25,877 nucleotides of DNA, from positions 1 through 25,877 of the forward strand of contig JAOUPA010000008.1 of NCBI GenBank assembly GCA_029880105.1, read 5' to 3'. The DNA comes from Gammaproteobacteria bacterium (GTDB lineage: Bacteria > Pseudomonadota > Gammaproteobacteria > SZUA-229). The notes under the pieces were generated by a model. The model had not been told where the DNA came from and searched no databases. It was given only the letters and a program-made list of their open reading frames with translations. Shown one piece after another: positions 1-8,702 of the stretch. Each line of letters opens with the position of its first letter. Position 1 is the stretch's first letter. A program made the translations under genes and the position numbers.

Positions 1-2969
1 CCATGGGTGGTCAGACTGCACTGAACTGTGCGCTCGACCTTGACCGTGAAGGTGTGCTGGAAAAATTTGGCGTTGAAATGATCGGCGCCAAAAAAGAAGC
101 AATCGACATGGCCGAGGATCGTGAAAAATTCAAAATTGCCATGGAAGAGATTGGCCTGGATATGCCGCGTGCGGCTGTTGCGCACAGCATGGAAGAGGCG
201 TACCAGGTGCAGGCGATGGTGGGTTATCCTACGATTATCCGTCCTTCATTTACCATGGGTGGTAGCGGCGGTGGCATTGCCTACAACAAGGAAGAGTTCG
301 AAGAGATCTGTCGTCGCGGGCTCGACCTGTCACCGGTCAATGAGCTGTTGATCGAGGAATCGATTCTCGGCTGGAAAGAATACGAAATGGAAGTGGTGCG
401 TGACCGTAAAGACAACTGCATCATTATCTGTTCTATCGAAAATCTGGACCCGATGGGCATCCATACAGGTGACTCGATTACCGTTGCCCCTGCGCAGACA
501 CTGACCGACAAAGAATACCAGCGTATGCGTGATGCCTCACTGGCGGTGCTGCGCAAAATTGGTGTAGAGACCGGCGGTTCGAATGTGCAGTTCTCGGTCA
601 ACCCTGATGATGGCCGCATGACCATCATTGAGATGAACCCGCGTGTTTCACGCTCGTCTGCGCTGGCTTCGAAGGCAACCGGTTTCCCGATTGCCAAAAT
701 TGCGGCCAAGCTGGCTATCGGTTATACGCTGGATGAATTGCAGAATGATATTACCGGCGGTGCGACGCCGGCTTCATTCGAGCCAACGATTGATTATGTG
801 GTCACCAAGATCCCTCGTTTTACTTTTGAGAAATTTCCGCAGGCAGAAAATCGCCTGACCACGCAGATGAAATCGGTCGGTGAGGTAATGGCGATTGGCC
901 GTAATTTCCAGGAATCACTGCAGAAGGCCCTGCGCGGCCTGGAAGTCGATATCGATGGCCTGAGCTCAATTCTGGATAAATCGATACCGGAGGATGAAGT
1001 TGAGTCGTTCCTCAACCAGGAGTTGAGTCTGGCGGGTGCAGACCGCCTGCTTTATGTCGGCGATGCCTTCCGTCGTGGTTATTCGCTGGAAAAGGTATTT
1101 GGCCTGACCAAAATCGATCCCTGGTTCCTGATCCAGATCGAAGAGCTGATCAAGATCGAAATATCACTGGCTGGCCGTGAATTGAGCGCTCTGGGTTATG
1201 ATGAGCTACGTCAGTTAAAGCGCAAGGGATTCTCTGATAGTCGAATCGCCAGTGTTCTGGGTGTGAAACAGGACGAGGTGCGTGCGCACCGTCATGCGTT
1301 AGGTCTGCGTCCTGTATTCAAGCGTGTGGACACCTGTGCGGCCGAGTTCTCAACCTCGACGGCCTATATGTATTCGACCTACGAGGAGGAGTGCGAGGCC
1401 CAGCCGACAGACAGGGAAAAAATTGTTGTGCTCGGTGGTGGTCCAAATCGAATTGGACAGGGTATTGAGTTTGATTACTGCTGTGTACACGCGGTGCTGT
1501 CGATGCGTGAAGATGGCTATGAAACCATCATGATCAACTGTAATCCTGAAACGGTATCCACAGACTACGATACCTCCGATCGCCTGTACTTTGAGCCACT
1601 GACGCTGGAAGACGTGCTCGAGGTTATGGACAGGGAAAAACCCAAAGGCGTGATCGTGCAGTACGGTGGTCAGACACCACTGAAGCTGGCACGTGCCCTT
1701 GAGGCGGCCGGTGTGCCGATTATTGGCACGACACCGGATTGCATCGACCTGGCTGAAGACCGTGAACGTTTCCAGAGGGTGGTCAATGAGCTTGGTCTCA
1801 AACAGCCACCGAATCGTCTGGCCAGGGCCGCCGAGGAAGCCGTAGACCAGGCTGCAGAAATTGGTTATCCGCTGGTAGTGCGTCCTTCGTATGTACTGGG
1901 TGGTCGTGCCATGGAAATCGTTTACAACGAAGCAGACCTAAAGCATTACATGAAAACGGCGGTGAAGGTCTCCAATGATGCGCCGGTACTGCTGGATCGT
2001 TTCCTCGATGATGCCGTAGAGGTTGATGTCGATGCCATTTGCGACGGTAAAGAGGTGCTGATTGGCAGTATTATGGAGCACATAGAACAGGCAGGCGTTC
2101 ACTCGGGTGATTCGGCCTGTTCGTTGCCCCCGTATTCCTTGTCTAGTGAAATTCAGGATCGCCTGCGTGAGCAGACCCGTCAGCTGGCGTTGAAACTGGG
2201 TGTTGTTGGCCTGATGAATATCCAGTTTGCGATTCAGGGTGAAAATATTTATCTGCTGGAAGTGAATCCACGTGCTTCACGTACCGTGCCTTTTGTTTCC
2301 AAGGCCACCGGCGTATCACTGGCAAAAATTGCCGCACGTTGCATGGTAGGGCAGTCACTGGCCGATCAGGGCATTAAGGGTGAAGTGGTGCCGGCAACTT
2401 ATGCGGTAAAAGAATCGGTATTCCCATTTGTAAAATTCCCGGGTGTTGACCCACTGCTGGGTCCGGAAATGAAGTCGACAGGTGAGGTCATGGGTGTCGG
2501 TAATACCTTTGGTATGGCTTTCGCCAAGGCCCAGCTGGGTGCAGGTGTTACCCTGCCAACGGGTGGTAATGTATTTATCAGTGTACGAGACCATGACCGT
2601 GATGCAGCGGTAGTGCTTGGTCGGGAGCTCATCGAAAAAGGCTTTAGCCTGGTAGCTACCAGGGGAACCGGACGCGCATTGCAAGAAGCAGGAATTGAGT
2701 GCAAACTCGTCAACAAGGTTTACGAAGGTCGCCCGCATATTGTTGATATGATCAAGAATGGTGAGATCAATCTCATCATCAACACTACAGAAGGTAAGAA
2801 GGCGATCGCGGATTCCTATACCATACGTGCTTCCGCGCTTCAGGCTAAGGTAAGTTATACCACGACCATGGCAGGTGCCCAGGCAACCTGCCGTGCCTTG
2901 AGTTATCTCGAGCAGAATGCGGTGACACGTTTACAGAGTTTGCACGCCGACATACTGGCACAGAAATAA
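1..2969 (+). CDS. carB: Carbamoyl-phosphate synthase large subunit, 5'-truncated by window edge
   Basis: Large subunit of carbamoyl-phosphate synthase, which makes carbamoyl phosphate from bicarbonate, glutamine-derived ammonia and two ATP for arginine and pyrimidine synthesis. The frame is open from base 1; the first ATG (base 3) sits in the internal motif MGGQTALN, so roughly 88 N-terminal residues are missing compared with the ~1073-residue E. coli protein. Visible are the first ATP-grasp half (RPSFTMGGSGGGIAYN, EMNPRVSRSSALASKATG), the oligomerisation region with RVDTCAAEF, the second half starting at VLGGGPNRIGQGIEFDYC, its ATP-grasp (RPSYVLGGRAMEIVY, EVNPRASRTVPFVSKATG), and a C-terminal MGS-like allosteric domain (NLIINTTEGKKA). 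It ends 21 nt before greA and was probably co-transcribed with an upstream carA outside the window. No frameshift or missing motif was seen. Confidence 0.98.
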   Translation, partial: MGGQTALNCALDLDREGVLEKFGVEMIGAKKEAIDMAEDREKFKIAMEEIGLDMPRAAVAHSMEEAYQVQAMVGYPTIIRPSFTMGGSGGGIAYNKEEFEEICRRGLDLSPVNELLIEESILGWKEYEMEVVRDRKDNCIIICSIENLDPMGIHTGDSITVAPAQTLTDKEYQRMRDASLAVLRKIGVETGGSNVQFSVNPDDGRMTIIEMNPRVSRSSALASKATGFPIAKIAAKLAIGYTLDELQNDITGGATPASFEPTIDYVVTKIPRFTFEKFPQAENRLTTQMKSVGEVMAIGRNFQESLQKALRGLEVDIDGLSSILDKSIPEDEVESFLNQELSLAGADRLLYVGDAFRRGYSLEKVFGLTKIDPWFLIQIEELIKIEISLAGRELSALGYDELRQLKRKGFSDSRIASVLGVKQDEVRAHRHALGLRPVFKRVDTCAAEFSTSTAYMYSTYEEECEAQPTDREKIVVLGGGPNRIGQGIEFDYCCVHAVLSMREDGYETIMINCNPETVSTDYDTSDRLYFEPLTLEDVLEVMDREKPKGVIVQYGGQTPLKLARALEAAGVPIIGTTPDCIDLAEDRERFQRVVNELGLKQPPNRLARAAEEAVDQAAEIGYPLVVRPSYVLGGRAMEIVYNEADLKHYMKTAVKVSNDAPVLLDRFLDDAVEVDVDAICDGKEVLIGSIMEHIEQAGVHSGDSACSLPPYSLSSEIQDRLREQTRQLALKLGVVGLMNIQFAIQGENIYLLEVNPRASRTVPFVSKATGVSLAKIAARCMVGQSLADQGIKGEVVPATYAVKESVFPFVKFPGVDPLLGPEMKSTGEVMGVGNTFGMAFAKAQLGAGVTLPTGGNVFISVRDHDRDAAVVLGRELIEKGFSLVATRGTGRALQEAGIECKLVNKVYEGRPHIVDMIKNGEINLIINTTEGKKAIADSYTIRASALQAKVSYTTTMAGAQATCRALSYLEQNAVTRLQSLHADILAQK

Positions 2970-2990
2970 TTTACTTTAAGGGAGAGAGGC

Positions 2991-3467
2991 ATGAATAAAG
3001 TGCCAATCACCGTTCGCGGTGCGGAAAAGTTACAGGAAGAATTGACGCAGTTGAAATCAGTAGAGCGCCCAAAGGTGATTGAGGCAATTGCTGAAGCGCG
3101 TGCGCACGGCGACCTCAAAGAAAATGCGGAATACCATGCGGCGCGTGAGCAACAGGGTTTTATCGAAGGTCGTATCAAGGATATCGAGGCCAAGCTGAGT
3201 AACGCAACCATCATTGACGTTACCACTATTGATGCTAATGGCAAGGTGGTTTTTGGTGCAACAGTTGTTCTGGCTGATGAAGAGACGGGTGACGAAGTGA
3301 CCTACCAGATCGTCGGCGATGATGAAGCGGATATCAAGAACAACAAGATTTCAATCAGCTCGCCAATTGCCCGGGCATTGATCGGCAAGGAACAGGACGA
3401 CGTGGTTGATGTGCAGACACCGGGTGGCCTGAGAAGCCTGGAAATTGTCGAAGTTCTCTATCTCTAA
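2991..3467 (+). CDS. greA: Transcription elongation factor GreA
   Basis: GreA enters the secondary channel of RNA polymerase and stimulates cleavage of the backtracked transcript, rescuing stalled complexes. The 158-residue length is exactly the family norm. The N-terminal half is the antiparallel coiled coil; its tip carries the acidic pair D41 and E44 in GDLKENAEYHAAREQ, which positions the catalytic magnesium. The C-terminal half is the globular FKBP-like domain (ADEETGDEVTYQIVG, SPIARALIGK). A good ribosome-binding site (GGAGAG, 2981-2986) precedes the ATG. The 21-nt gap after carB matches the usual gammaproteobacterial carAB-greA order. No clear terminator was seen between greA and the convergent yhbY. 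Confidence 0.98.
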   Translation: MNKVPITVRGAEKLQEELTQLKSVERPKVIEAIAEARAHGDLKENAEYHAAREQQGFIEGRIKDIEAKLSNATIIDVTTIDANGKVVFGATVVLADEETGDEVTYQIVGDDEADIKNNKISISSPIARALIGKEQDDVVDVQTPGGLRSLEIVEVLYL

Positions 3468-3520
3468 AAGGATAGCTTAGTAAGTTGTCTCAATATTGAT
3501 AATCGGGCTATAGGATATAT

Positions 3521-3847
3521 CTAAATAGCAATCTTTGGGTTTTTGTTGTTACGTCGAAAAAATGTGGCAGTTTTACCTATTGTTTGAACCACCTCTGCTG
3601 ATGTTTTTTCACAGAGCAGCCGAATCATTTCCTTGCGATCATTGCGTTCATCATTGGCGAGTTTTATTTTCACTAATTCATGAAAATTCAGTGCGCCTTC
3701 TAATTCAGCAATTACATTATCAGTAATGCCGTTCTGGCCAATAGTGACGATGGGCTTTATATTGTGTGCGAGTGAACGTAAATATTTTATTTGAGATTTC
3801 AAGAGAGACATAAAGAGAGTCATGTAATTATTGTTTTGAGCTAACAT
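3521..3847 (-). CDS. yhbY: Ribosome-associated RNA-binding protein YhbY (CRM domain)
   Basis: Small CRM-domain RNA-binding protein of the YhbY family, associated with the large ribosomal subunit precursor in E. coli. The core reads LRSLAHNIKPIVTIGQNGITDNV, with the family GxxG loop as GQNG (residues 37-40), then HELVKIKL and a C-terminal VQTIGKTATFFRRN strand. At 108 residues it is about 10 longer than the E. coli protein. The first ATG (3847) has AGG five bases upstream, so I keep it; the internal ATGs at 3823 and 3811 lack a ribosome-binding site but would give a length closer to the family. It converges on greA. In many gammaproteobacteria it is divergent from and adjacent to rlmE; here rlmE lies 16 kb away. 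Confidence 0.93.
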   Translation of the reverse strand: MLAQNNNYMTLFMSLLKSQIKYLRSLAHNIKPIVTIGQNGITDNVIAELEGALNFHELVKIKLANDERNDRKEMIRLLCEKTSAEVVQTIGKTATFFRRNNKNPKIAI

Positions 3848-4189
3848 TTTAACCTAAGAAAGCATTAAAAATATTTAATATATTGCAGATATTCCTCCCC
3901 TACTTGTATGTCATCCCATTTATTGTTGAATATTATAATATTCTAACATGTTATGTATAAGTCTCTATTTCTGTGCTTTATATTGCCTTCTGCAAAATTA
4001 AGCGTATATTTACGGCATTAAGTGATATTTACAGGGTAGTGGCTTACGTTAGCAGTCTGTGATGCCAAAAATTAGCTAACAACATAAAATTACAAAATAA
4101 ACTGAATAAATCGTAAAAAGCACTTTTCTTCTAGAGGAAATTTTGATAATTTAGCCGCAAATCATAATGGCAGGGATTAAATCAAGCGA

Positions 4190-4226
4190 CTTTACAGGGT
4201 TTGGCCCAAATTAAATGGGTGTAAAG
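4190..4226. repeat. Inverted repeat CTTTACA / TGTAAAG
   Basis: Perfect 7-bp arms at 4190-4196 and 4220-4226 enclose a smaller CCC/GGG pair (4204-4206 and 4217-4219). It may be an operator or an RNA hairpin in the AT-rich region; function unknown. Confidence 0.45.
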
Positions 4227-4337
4227 TGGATGACAATGCAGCGTAGCTATTACAATAATAGATACAGAGCAAAAAATAATAATGGGGTGTGCAAACATGT
4301 ATGTAGTTGTAATGCCGAAATATAGGAAAATCTAATG

Positions 4338-4397
4338 CTCGATATTCATCGAGTAGCAATGTACGTAAAATCAAGACCACTTTTAGTGTGGTACTTG
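4338..4397. repeat. Two adjacent hairpins upstream of the barrel-protein gene
   Basis: The first has arms CTCGAT (4338-4343) and ATCGAG (4348-4353) with a 4-nt loop. The second has CAAG+ACCAC (4372-4380) pairing with GTGGT (4388-4392) and CTTG (4394-4397), with one bulged A. The second arm overlaps the -35 element of the promoter at 4395, so a regulator-binding site is plausible. This is inference from symmetry only. Confidence 0.4.
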
Positions 4398-4423
4398 AAT
4401 CTCATTTTTATCTCATCTATAGT
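4395..4423 (+). promoter_or_regulatory. Sigma70-like promoter for the 4501 gene
   Basis: TTGAAT (4395-4400), a 17-nt spacer, then TATAGT (4418-4423). The spacing is optimal and each hexamer differs from consensus at one or two positions. The predicted start is near 4430, leaving a leader of about 70 nt. Confidence 0.5.
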
Positions 4424-4500
4424 CGGTATTCGTCAATAACAAATACAGAATTAGATATTTAAGACCAAGTCAATGCATAAAAAAAATAAAGGAAGTCTCT

Positions 4501-5103
4501 ATGAATAAAATATCAAAAGTTGCGGCATTAGGTGCAACACTCGTTATGTCAACATCAGCTTCGGCGTTGGATATGCCAGATATGAGCGGGTATTATTATA
4601 ATGTTCAATATGCAATGTTAGATTTAGATGTATCTAGCTCAAGTGGTAGTGGTTCTGCATCGATCCCGGGTGTGGCGCTGGAAATTGGTACTAATGTCTA
4701 TAGTCATGACATTGCGGATATCTATCTAGAGGCTGTGCTGGTTCTTGGGCTGGACGAGGATACTGCTTTTGGATCAAGCATCAGTCGCTATCAGGCAGGG
4801 CTCGATAGTGCAGTTGGCTTGCAAGCCAAGGCCCATCATCAGTTTAATGGTGATATTGCTGGATTTATTAATCTTGGATTAATGAATGTAAGTACAACGG
4901 TGGTTAATGAGGGCAACTACGGAGGGGCATGGGTGCGAACATCATCATTTGATTCAGCAAGTAACACGGGCGTGACATTTGCCTTCGGTGCGGAATATAA
5001 ATTAAGTGGTACATCAGCAGTGACATTGAGTTACAACAATATGTCTACTGGTGATAATGTTGATGTGACAAGTATCAATATAGGATACAAAAGTACTTTT
5101 TAA
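4501..5103 (+). CDS. Putative outer-membrane beta-barrel protein
   Basis: A 200-residue exported protein. A signal peptide is clear (MNKISKVAALGATLVMSTSASA, cleavage expected after ASA at about residue 22). The mature part alternates polar and hydrophobic residues in short strands, is rich in Tyr, Gly, Ser and Asn, and ends in a beta-strand closing with Phe (SINIGYKSTF), the usual C-terminal signature recognised by the BAM machinery. The size and pattern suit an eight-stranded barrel of the YfaZ/OmpW/opacity type, but I cannot assign a family. The ribosome-binding site AAGGAA lies about 8 nt before the ATG. The gene is distinctly AT-rich relative to greA and carB. It appears monocistronic: a weak hairpin follows at 5138-5167. 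Confidence 0.7.
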   Translation: MNKISKVAALGATLVMSTSASALDMPDMSGYYYNVQYAMLDLDVSSSSGSGSASIPGVALEIGTNVYSHDIADIYLEAVLVLGLDEDTAFGSSISRYQAGLDSAVGLQAKAHHQFNGDIAGFINLGLMNVSTTVVNEGNYGGAWVRTSSFDSASNTGVTFAFGAEYKLSGTSAVTLSYNNMSTGDNVDVTSINIGYKSTF

Positions 5104-5137
5104 AAATAAACTAAATTTATAACAACTTTTAATAAGT

Positions 5138-5167
5138 GTTTCGACGGTCAATAATGGCTGTAGAAAC
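5138..5167 (+). terminator. Weak hairpin after the barrel-protein gene
   Basis: Arms GTTTC (5138-5142) and GAAAC (5163-5167) with a partly wobble-paired inner stem. There is no immediate T-run, so termination is doubtful. Confidence 0.25.
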
Positions 5168-5198
5168 GTAATAAGCAAAAAATTTTCTCCTTAGGTGA

Positions 5199-5227
5199 TT
5201 GCTCCTGGGGGGGGATATTTTGATAAT
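5199..5227 (+). promoter_or_regulatory. Promoter-like site with G8 tract in the spacer
   Basis: TTGCTC (5199-5204) and GATAAT (5222-5227, five of six matches to TATAAT) are exactly 17 nt apart. The spacer contains a run of eight Gs (5207-5214). Predicted start near 5234, followed by the ribosome-binding site AAGAGG (5241-5246) and the ATG at 5254. A homopolymeric G tract in the -35/-10 spacer is the known architecture of phase-variable promoters such as Neisseria porA; here that role is inferred. The -35 hexamer is poor, as is common in such promoters. Confidence 0.5.
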
Positions 5228-5253
5228 AAAATGGAAACTTAAGAGGTCCAACT

Positions 5254-8200
5254 ATGTTAAGAAAAACCAAACTATCCTCCGCAGTAGTTATAGCGCTGGC
5301 TACAACTGTAAGCGTGACAATGTTAACAGGCTTAACAGGCTGTAAGTTGAATGAAGGAGGAACTTCAATCACAGGTGGTCAGACATCAACTATTAATAAC
5401 CCAAGGGGTACAGTAGTAGGTAATGTTCAGGACACTAACGGCAACCCAATTGCTAATGCAGACGTATACCTTGCCGGTCAGAAAGTTAGAACCGATATGG
5501 GTGGTAATTATCGATTCAATAGTGTTCCTGTGACGAATACAACTGGAACTGGCTCTGACACTTCAAATGGTACACTCGTTGTTACCGTAGTTCCTCCAGC
5601 TGGCTATCTTGGTGCAACAGTTACAGTAACACCTGAAGCTCAGATGAATAACAATGGCGATAATGGCGGTGGTTCTATTAACCCGGTTAGTGCCTTTATT
5701 GATGGCTTTATCGCATCAGCTGGCACTGCAGTTGTTCCGGGTTTAACAAGCACTGTAACAGGTGTTTTGCGTAATAGCACATCACAAGAGCCAATTCCAA
5801 ATACGCTGGTTTCTCTGGATCTGGTTAATGTAACTGGCGGTGCTAATGCTCAGGAATCTGCATCAAATGGAACTACAGCTGGTTATCAAACATTTGCATA
5901 TACAGCGACCACTGCTGCCGATGGTAGCTTCACTATCTCCAATGTGCCTAATGATTCACAGTTGAGATTTGAGGTTGAAGGTCATTCATTTGTATCTATT
6001 GCCTATAATGCAGCTGGTAACAATGTTGAAACATCTGGTGAAGATGTTTCAACCAATGTTGGCAATCTCCTGGTCTCTGTAGATACACAAGATGATACTG
6101 CGGCCCCTTACGTAGTAAGAGTTGAAGGTGTTCAGGATCAAAATGCCGGTACTGGTCAGCTTAATGACGATATCGACGGTACAACAGGGCTTGTGATTCA
6201 CTTCTCTGAGGCGATGGATGGTGCTCAGGTTGATGCTAATTCAGTCGCTCTGTATGACACAAGCAATGGTGCATATATTGCTGTGACAAGTGCAACTATG
6301 GCTGCCGATGGTCGTAGTATGACTATTACAACAGCTACAGCTATTCCAGCAGCGGCTAACTTTGATATCAACTTCTTAAGAGCGGACTTCATGGACCTGG
6401 CAGGTAACAGTATTGCTGCTGTTGCTGCTGCCAATGATGTTGGCTTTGATAGCGTCATCACTTCAGCAGCTAATGCTACTGATACATACCGCTTGAATCT
6501 GCGTGTCTTCCAGCAGTTGAATACTAATGCCAATGCGGTGACTCTGGCGCAGTTAACAACGGATGCGACAGGCAGTGATGATGATGCAGCTGTCCAGGCT
6601 TCAAATGCTGCATTCGCGGACGTACGCGATGCCAATGATGGCTTCCAGCAGCTGAACTCTTCAGATGATGATGATACGCTGAATGGTTCTGATGCCGGTG
6701 AGCGCCTAAATGCACTGGTTGTTGCATCTGGTGGTACTAGCCTGGTTGCAGACGTGGCTCGTATTGATTTTACCCCTGACAACGCAAGTTACTACGAAGT
6801 GACTATCGTTGACGAAAACGGTGTTGCTAATAACGCAGCAGTAATTACGCTGGATTCAAACCCTGATGGTGCTACGTTGACGGATCTGGGTGGAAATACA
6901 TTTGAAATTTCTGCTCTGAACGGTAGTACCGCAACGATTGAAATGGTTGTTGCAGGTGTGGCAGTGGGAGATGTGGTCGAAATTACGCCATTTGATGACT
7001 GGGGATATGCCGGTGCATCAAATACCGTTACGCTGACTGATCAAGTTCCGCCAACAGCAGTATTGCAGAACTCATACAATACAGCGCCAGGCACTGGTTC
7101 GCAGGTAGTTAGTGTGACATTCGGTAATGGTGGTGAGTTGAGCAACATCGGTTCATCAATTGTTGGTCTGCCTATTTTAAACGTAACGCCACAGTTGCTG
7201 GATAATATGGAAACTGATGGTGCTGGTGGTTCTCAAACCGTAAATGTTGATGGTGTGGCAGATAACAACCTGATCTATGAGTTGATTGCTAATGGCGTTG
7301 TTGATCCAGCTACTGGTCTGCCTTACCTTGCAGGCGTGGCATTGAACGCAACTGACCCATACGATGCAACAGCTTATGCAGCGATGAATCTTGCTCGTAC
7401 AATGGGCTTCAACATGTCAGAAGATGTTACTGTGTCAGCAGATGCGGCATTCACAGGAACCAATGCATCTCTGACTAACTTCGTAGAAAGCAATGATGTA
7501 ACTGTCAATGACGCGGGCGCAACGGTTAATGTTGACCTGGTATTGGCGGATGTTGACGACGTCTTCAAACTGGCTGCTGATGACAACTCAGTTGTTGATT
7601 TTGCTGGTGTGATTGCCGACAACTCTGGAAACGTAGCAGTAGATGCGTCTGTCGTAATCAATGACTTGACGCCTCCGATGGTGGTTTCAGCAGTCTATGA
7701 CGGTACTAGCATCGTGGTTACATTCAACGAACCTGTTAATATGGATCTTGCAGTTGATACGCTAACAATTGGTGGTATGTCATTTGGCCTGACCAATGCT
7801 AGCTTTAATGCAACGAACACAGTGCTGACCATCCTTCCAGAGGATGACACATGGGTGGCACCTGCAACAGCGGGTAATGCGACAGGTGCATGGATAGATG
7901 AGACTGGTCTCGGTAATGCAGCATTGCTCGATGGCTATGCTAATCTGAATCGCGGAGCTGTGTTCTCACTAGCGCAATACCCAGAAACAGCTGTTGCTTA
8001 TACTGTACAGGGTATAAGCAATACCGAAGGTCATGCACTATTAACCTATAACAGCATTGAAGATGCACATGGCAATACATGGGTAACTAATTCTGCTGGT
8101 GTAACATACACTGGCTTTGCTGCGATAGATGCTACTGGTGCATTTGAAGTTGTAACTGGTCCTGCAGCGCCTGCAGCTGGTGCAACTACTGCATCACTGA

Positions 8201-8520
8201 CTTATACATTCACGCATCCTCTAGATGTGGCAACTGTATTTGGTGCATGTGCAACGCCTGGTTTGGTCACTGAAACAAATGGTAACTTCTCAATCGCTGG
8301 TGGTACTGCTGGTGTTGATGGTGTTGCTAACTGTTTCACATCGACTTCTGGTGCTGTGACCTCAACAGGTGCTAGCTACACAGCGGCAACTAAGACACTA
8401 ACTGTTAATCTGGGTTTCCCAGCTGTTGTATCCACAGATGCAATCGCTATGATACCTGCTACAGTTGGCGAGTACGATTCTGTTGATACATTTGTTACAG
8501 CAGCAGTTGTTGTGCCTTAA
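5254..8520 (+). CDS. Very large predicted surface lipoprotein with carboxypeptidase-regulatory-like and Ig-like domains
   Basis: A 1088-residue predicted lipoprotein. A type II signal peptide ends in the lipobox LTGC, with the lipidated Cys at residue 30 followed by Lys, then a Gly/Ser/Thr-rich tether. Residues ~50-93 (GTVVGNVQDTNGNPIANADV ... GGNYRFNSVPV) form a carboxypeptidase-regulatory-like beta-sandwich; a second copy lies at ~162-250 (PIPNTLVSLD, ADGSFTISNVP). Residues ~284-390 look like a Big_5/SbsA Ig-like domain (HFSEAMDGAQVDANSVALYD ... FMDLAGNSIA), and a related segment recurs from ~805 (VVSAVYDGTSIVVTFNEPVN). The remainder is Asp/Asn/Ala/Thr-rich beta structure with an acidic DDDD stretch near 470. 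No catalytic motif was found; an adhesive or structural surface role is likely. The ribosome-binding site AAGAGG sits 7 nt before the ATG, and a strong terminator follows the stop. Its promoter spacer holds a G8 tract. Confidence 0.8.
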   Translation: MLRKTKLSSAVVIALATTVSVTMLTGLTGCKLNEGGTSITGGQTSTINNPRGTVVGNVQDTNGNPIANADVYLAGQKVRTDMGGNYRFNSVPVTNTTGTGSDTSNGTLVVTVVPPAGYLGATVTVTPEAQMNNNGDNGGGSINPVSAFIDGFIASAGTAVVPGLTSTVTGVLRNSTSQEPIPNTLVSLDLVNVTGGANAQESASNGTTAGYQTFAYTATTAADGSFTISNVPNDSQLRFEVEGHSFVSIAYNAAGNNVETSGEDVSTNVGNLLVSVDTQDDTAAPYVVRVEGVQDQNAGTGQLNDDIDGTTGLVIHFSEAMDGAQVDANSVALYDTSNGAYIAVTSATMAADGRSMTITTATAIPAAANFDINFLRADFMDLAGNSIAAVAAANDVGFDSVITSAANATDTYRLNLRVFQQLNTNANAVTLAQLTTDATGSDDDAAVQASNAAFADVRDANDGFQQLNSSDDDDTLNGSDAGERLNALVVASGGTSLVADVARIDFTPDNASYYEVTIVDENGVANNAAVITLDSNPDGATLTDLGGNTFEISALNGSTATIEMVVAGVAVGDVVEITPFDDWGYAGASNTVTLTDQVPPTAVLQNSYNTAPGTGSQVVSVTFGNGGELSNIGSSIVGLPILNVTPQLLDNMETDGAGGSQTVNVDGVADNNLIYELIANGVVDPATGLPYLAGVALNATDPYDATAYAAMNLARTMGFNMSEDVTVSADAAFTGTNASLTNFVESNDVTVNDAGATVNVDLVLADVDDVFKLAADDNSVVDFAGVIADNSGNVAVDASVVINDLTPPMVVSAVYDGTSIVVTFNEPVNMDLAVDTLTIGGMSFGLTNASFNATNTVLTILPEDDTWVAPATAGNATGAWIDETGLGNAALLDGYANLNRGAVFSLAQYPETAVAYTVQGISNTEGHALLTYNSIEDAHGNTWVTNSAGVTYTGFAAIDATGAFEVVTGPAAPAAGATTASLTYTFTHPLDVATVFGACATPGLVTETNGNFSIAGGTAGVDGVANCFTSTSGAVTSTGASYTAATKTLTVNLGFPAVVSTDAIAMIPATVGEYDSVDTFVTAAVVVP

Positions 8521-8543
8521 TTAGCACTAAGTAAAAAAGTGGT

Positions 8544-8582
8544 AAAAAGTACGGCAGGGATAACCTGCCGTACTTTTTTTTT
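8544..8582 (+). terminator. Strong rho-independent terminator after the large lipoprotein gene
   Basis: A 15-bp perfect stem (arms 8544-8558 and 8564-8578; core GTACGGCAGG / CCTGCCGTAC) with loop GATAA, running straight into nine Ts (8574-8582). Confidence 0.93.
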
Positions 8583-8649
8583 CTATAGAATAAATTGGTT
8601 TAATGATGCTGCTAATAATCAGTAAATTTGTTGTTAGTTTTCTGACTAT

Positions 8650-8678
8650 TAGAAATATAAACTTAGTTTATATTTCTA
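8650..8678. repeat. 13-bp inverted repeat upstream of the 8703 gene
   Basis: Arms TAGAAATATAAAC (8650-8662) and its exact complement (8666-8678) enclose only TTA. It ends 24 nt before the ATG at 8703 and is almost pure A/T, so a transcriptional terminator is unlikely. An operator, or an mRNA hairpin controlling translation, fits better. Confidence 0.5.
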
Positions 8679-8702
8679 TGAATAAATCCCTGGTGTGAAG
8701 AA

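Larger units (their letters stand above)
3848..4500. other. AT-rich gene-free region with hairpins and a promoter
   Basis: About 650 bases, much more AT-rich than the flanking housekeeping genes, with no convincing gene. It begins the accessory block that separates yhbY from rlmE. It contains an inverted repeat at 4190-4226, two neighbouring hairpins at 4338-4353 and 4372-4397, a sigma70-like promoter at 4395-4423 and an A8 run (4479-4486) just ahead of the ribosome-binding site of the next gene. A minus-strand ORF across 4192-4380 was judged spurious. No integrase, tRNA end or direct repeat marking an insertion boundary could be seen. Confidence 0.6.

Noticed and set aside
281..1015. Minus-strand ORFs opposite carB
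   Set aside because: They lie entirely antisense to a clearly conserved gene and have no recognisable protein features.
4192..4380. Minus-strand 62-codon ORF in the AT-rich gap
   Set aside because: It lacks a ribosome-binding site, has no family-like or domain-like pattern, and covers the inverted repeats.
6225..7661. Minus-strand Ser/Ala-rich ORFs opposite the large lipoprotein gene
   Set aside because: Low-complexity antisense shadows of the Thr/Ala/Asp-rich coding sequence.
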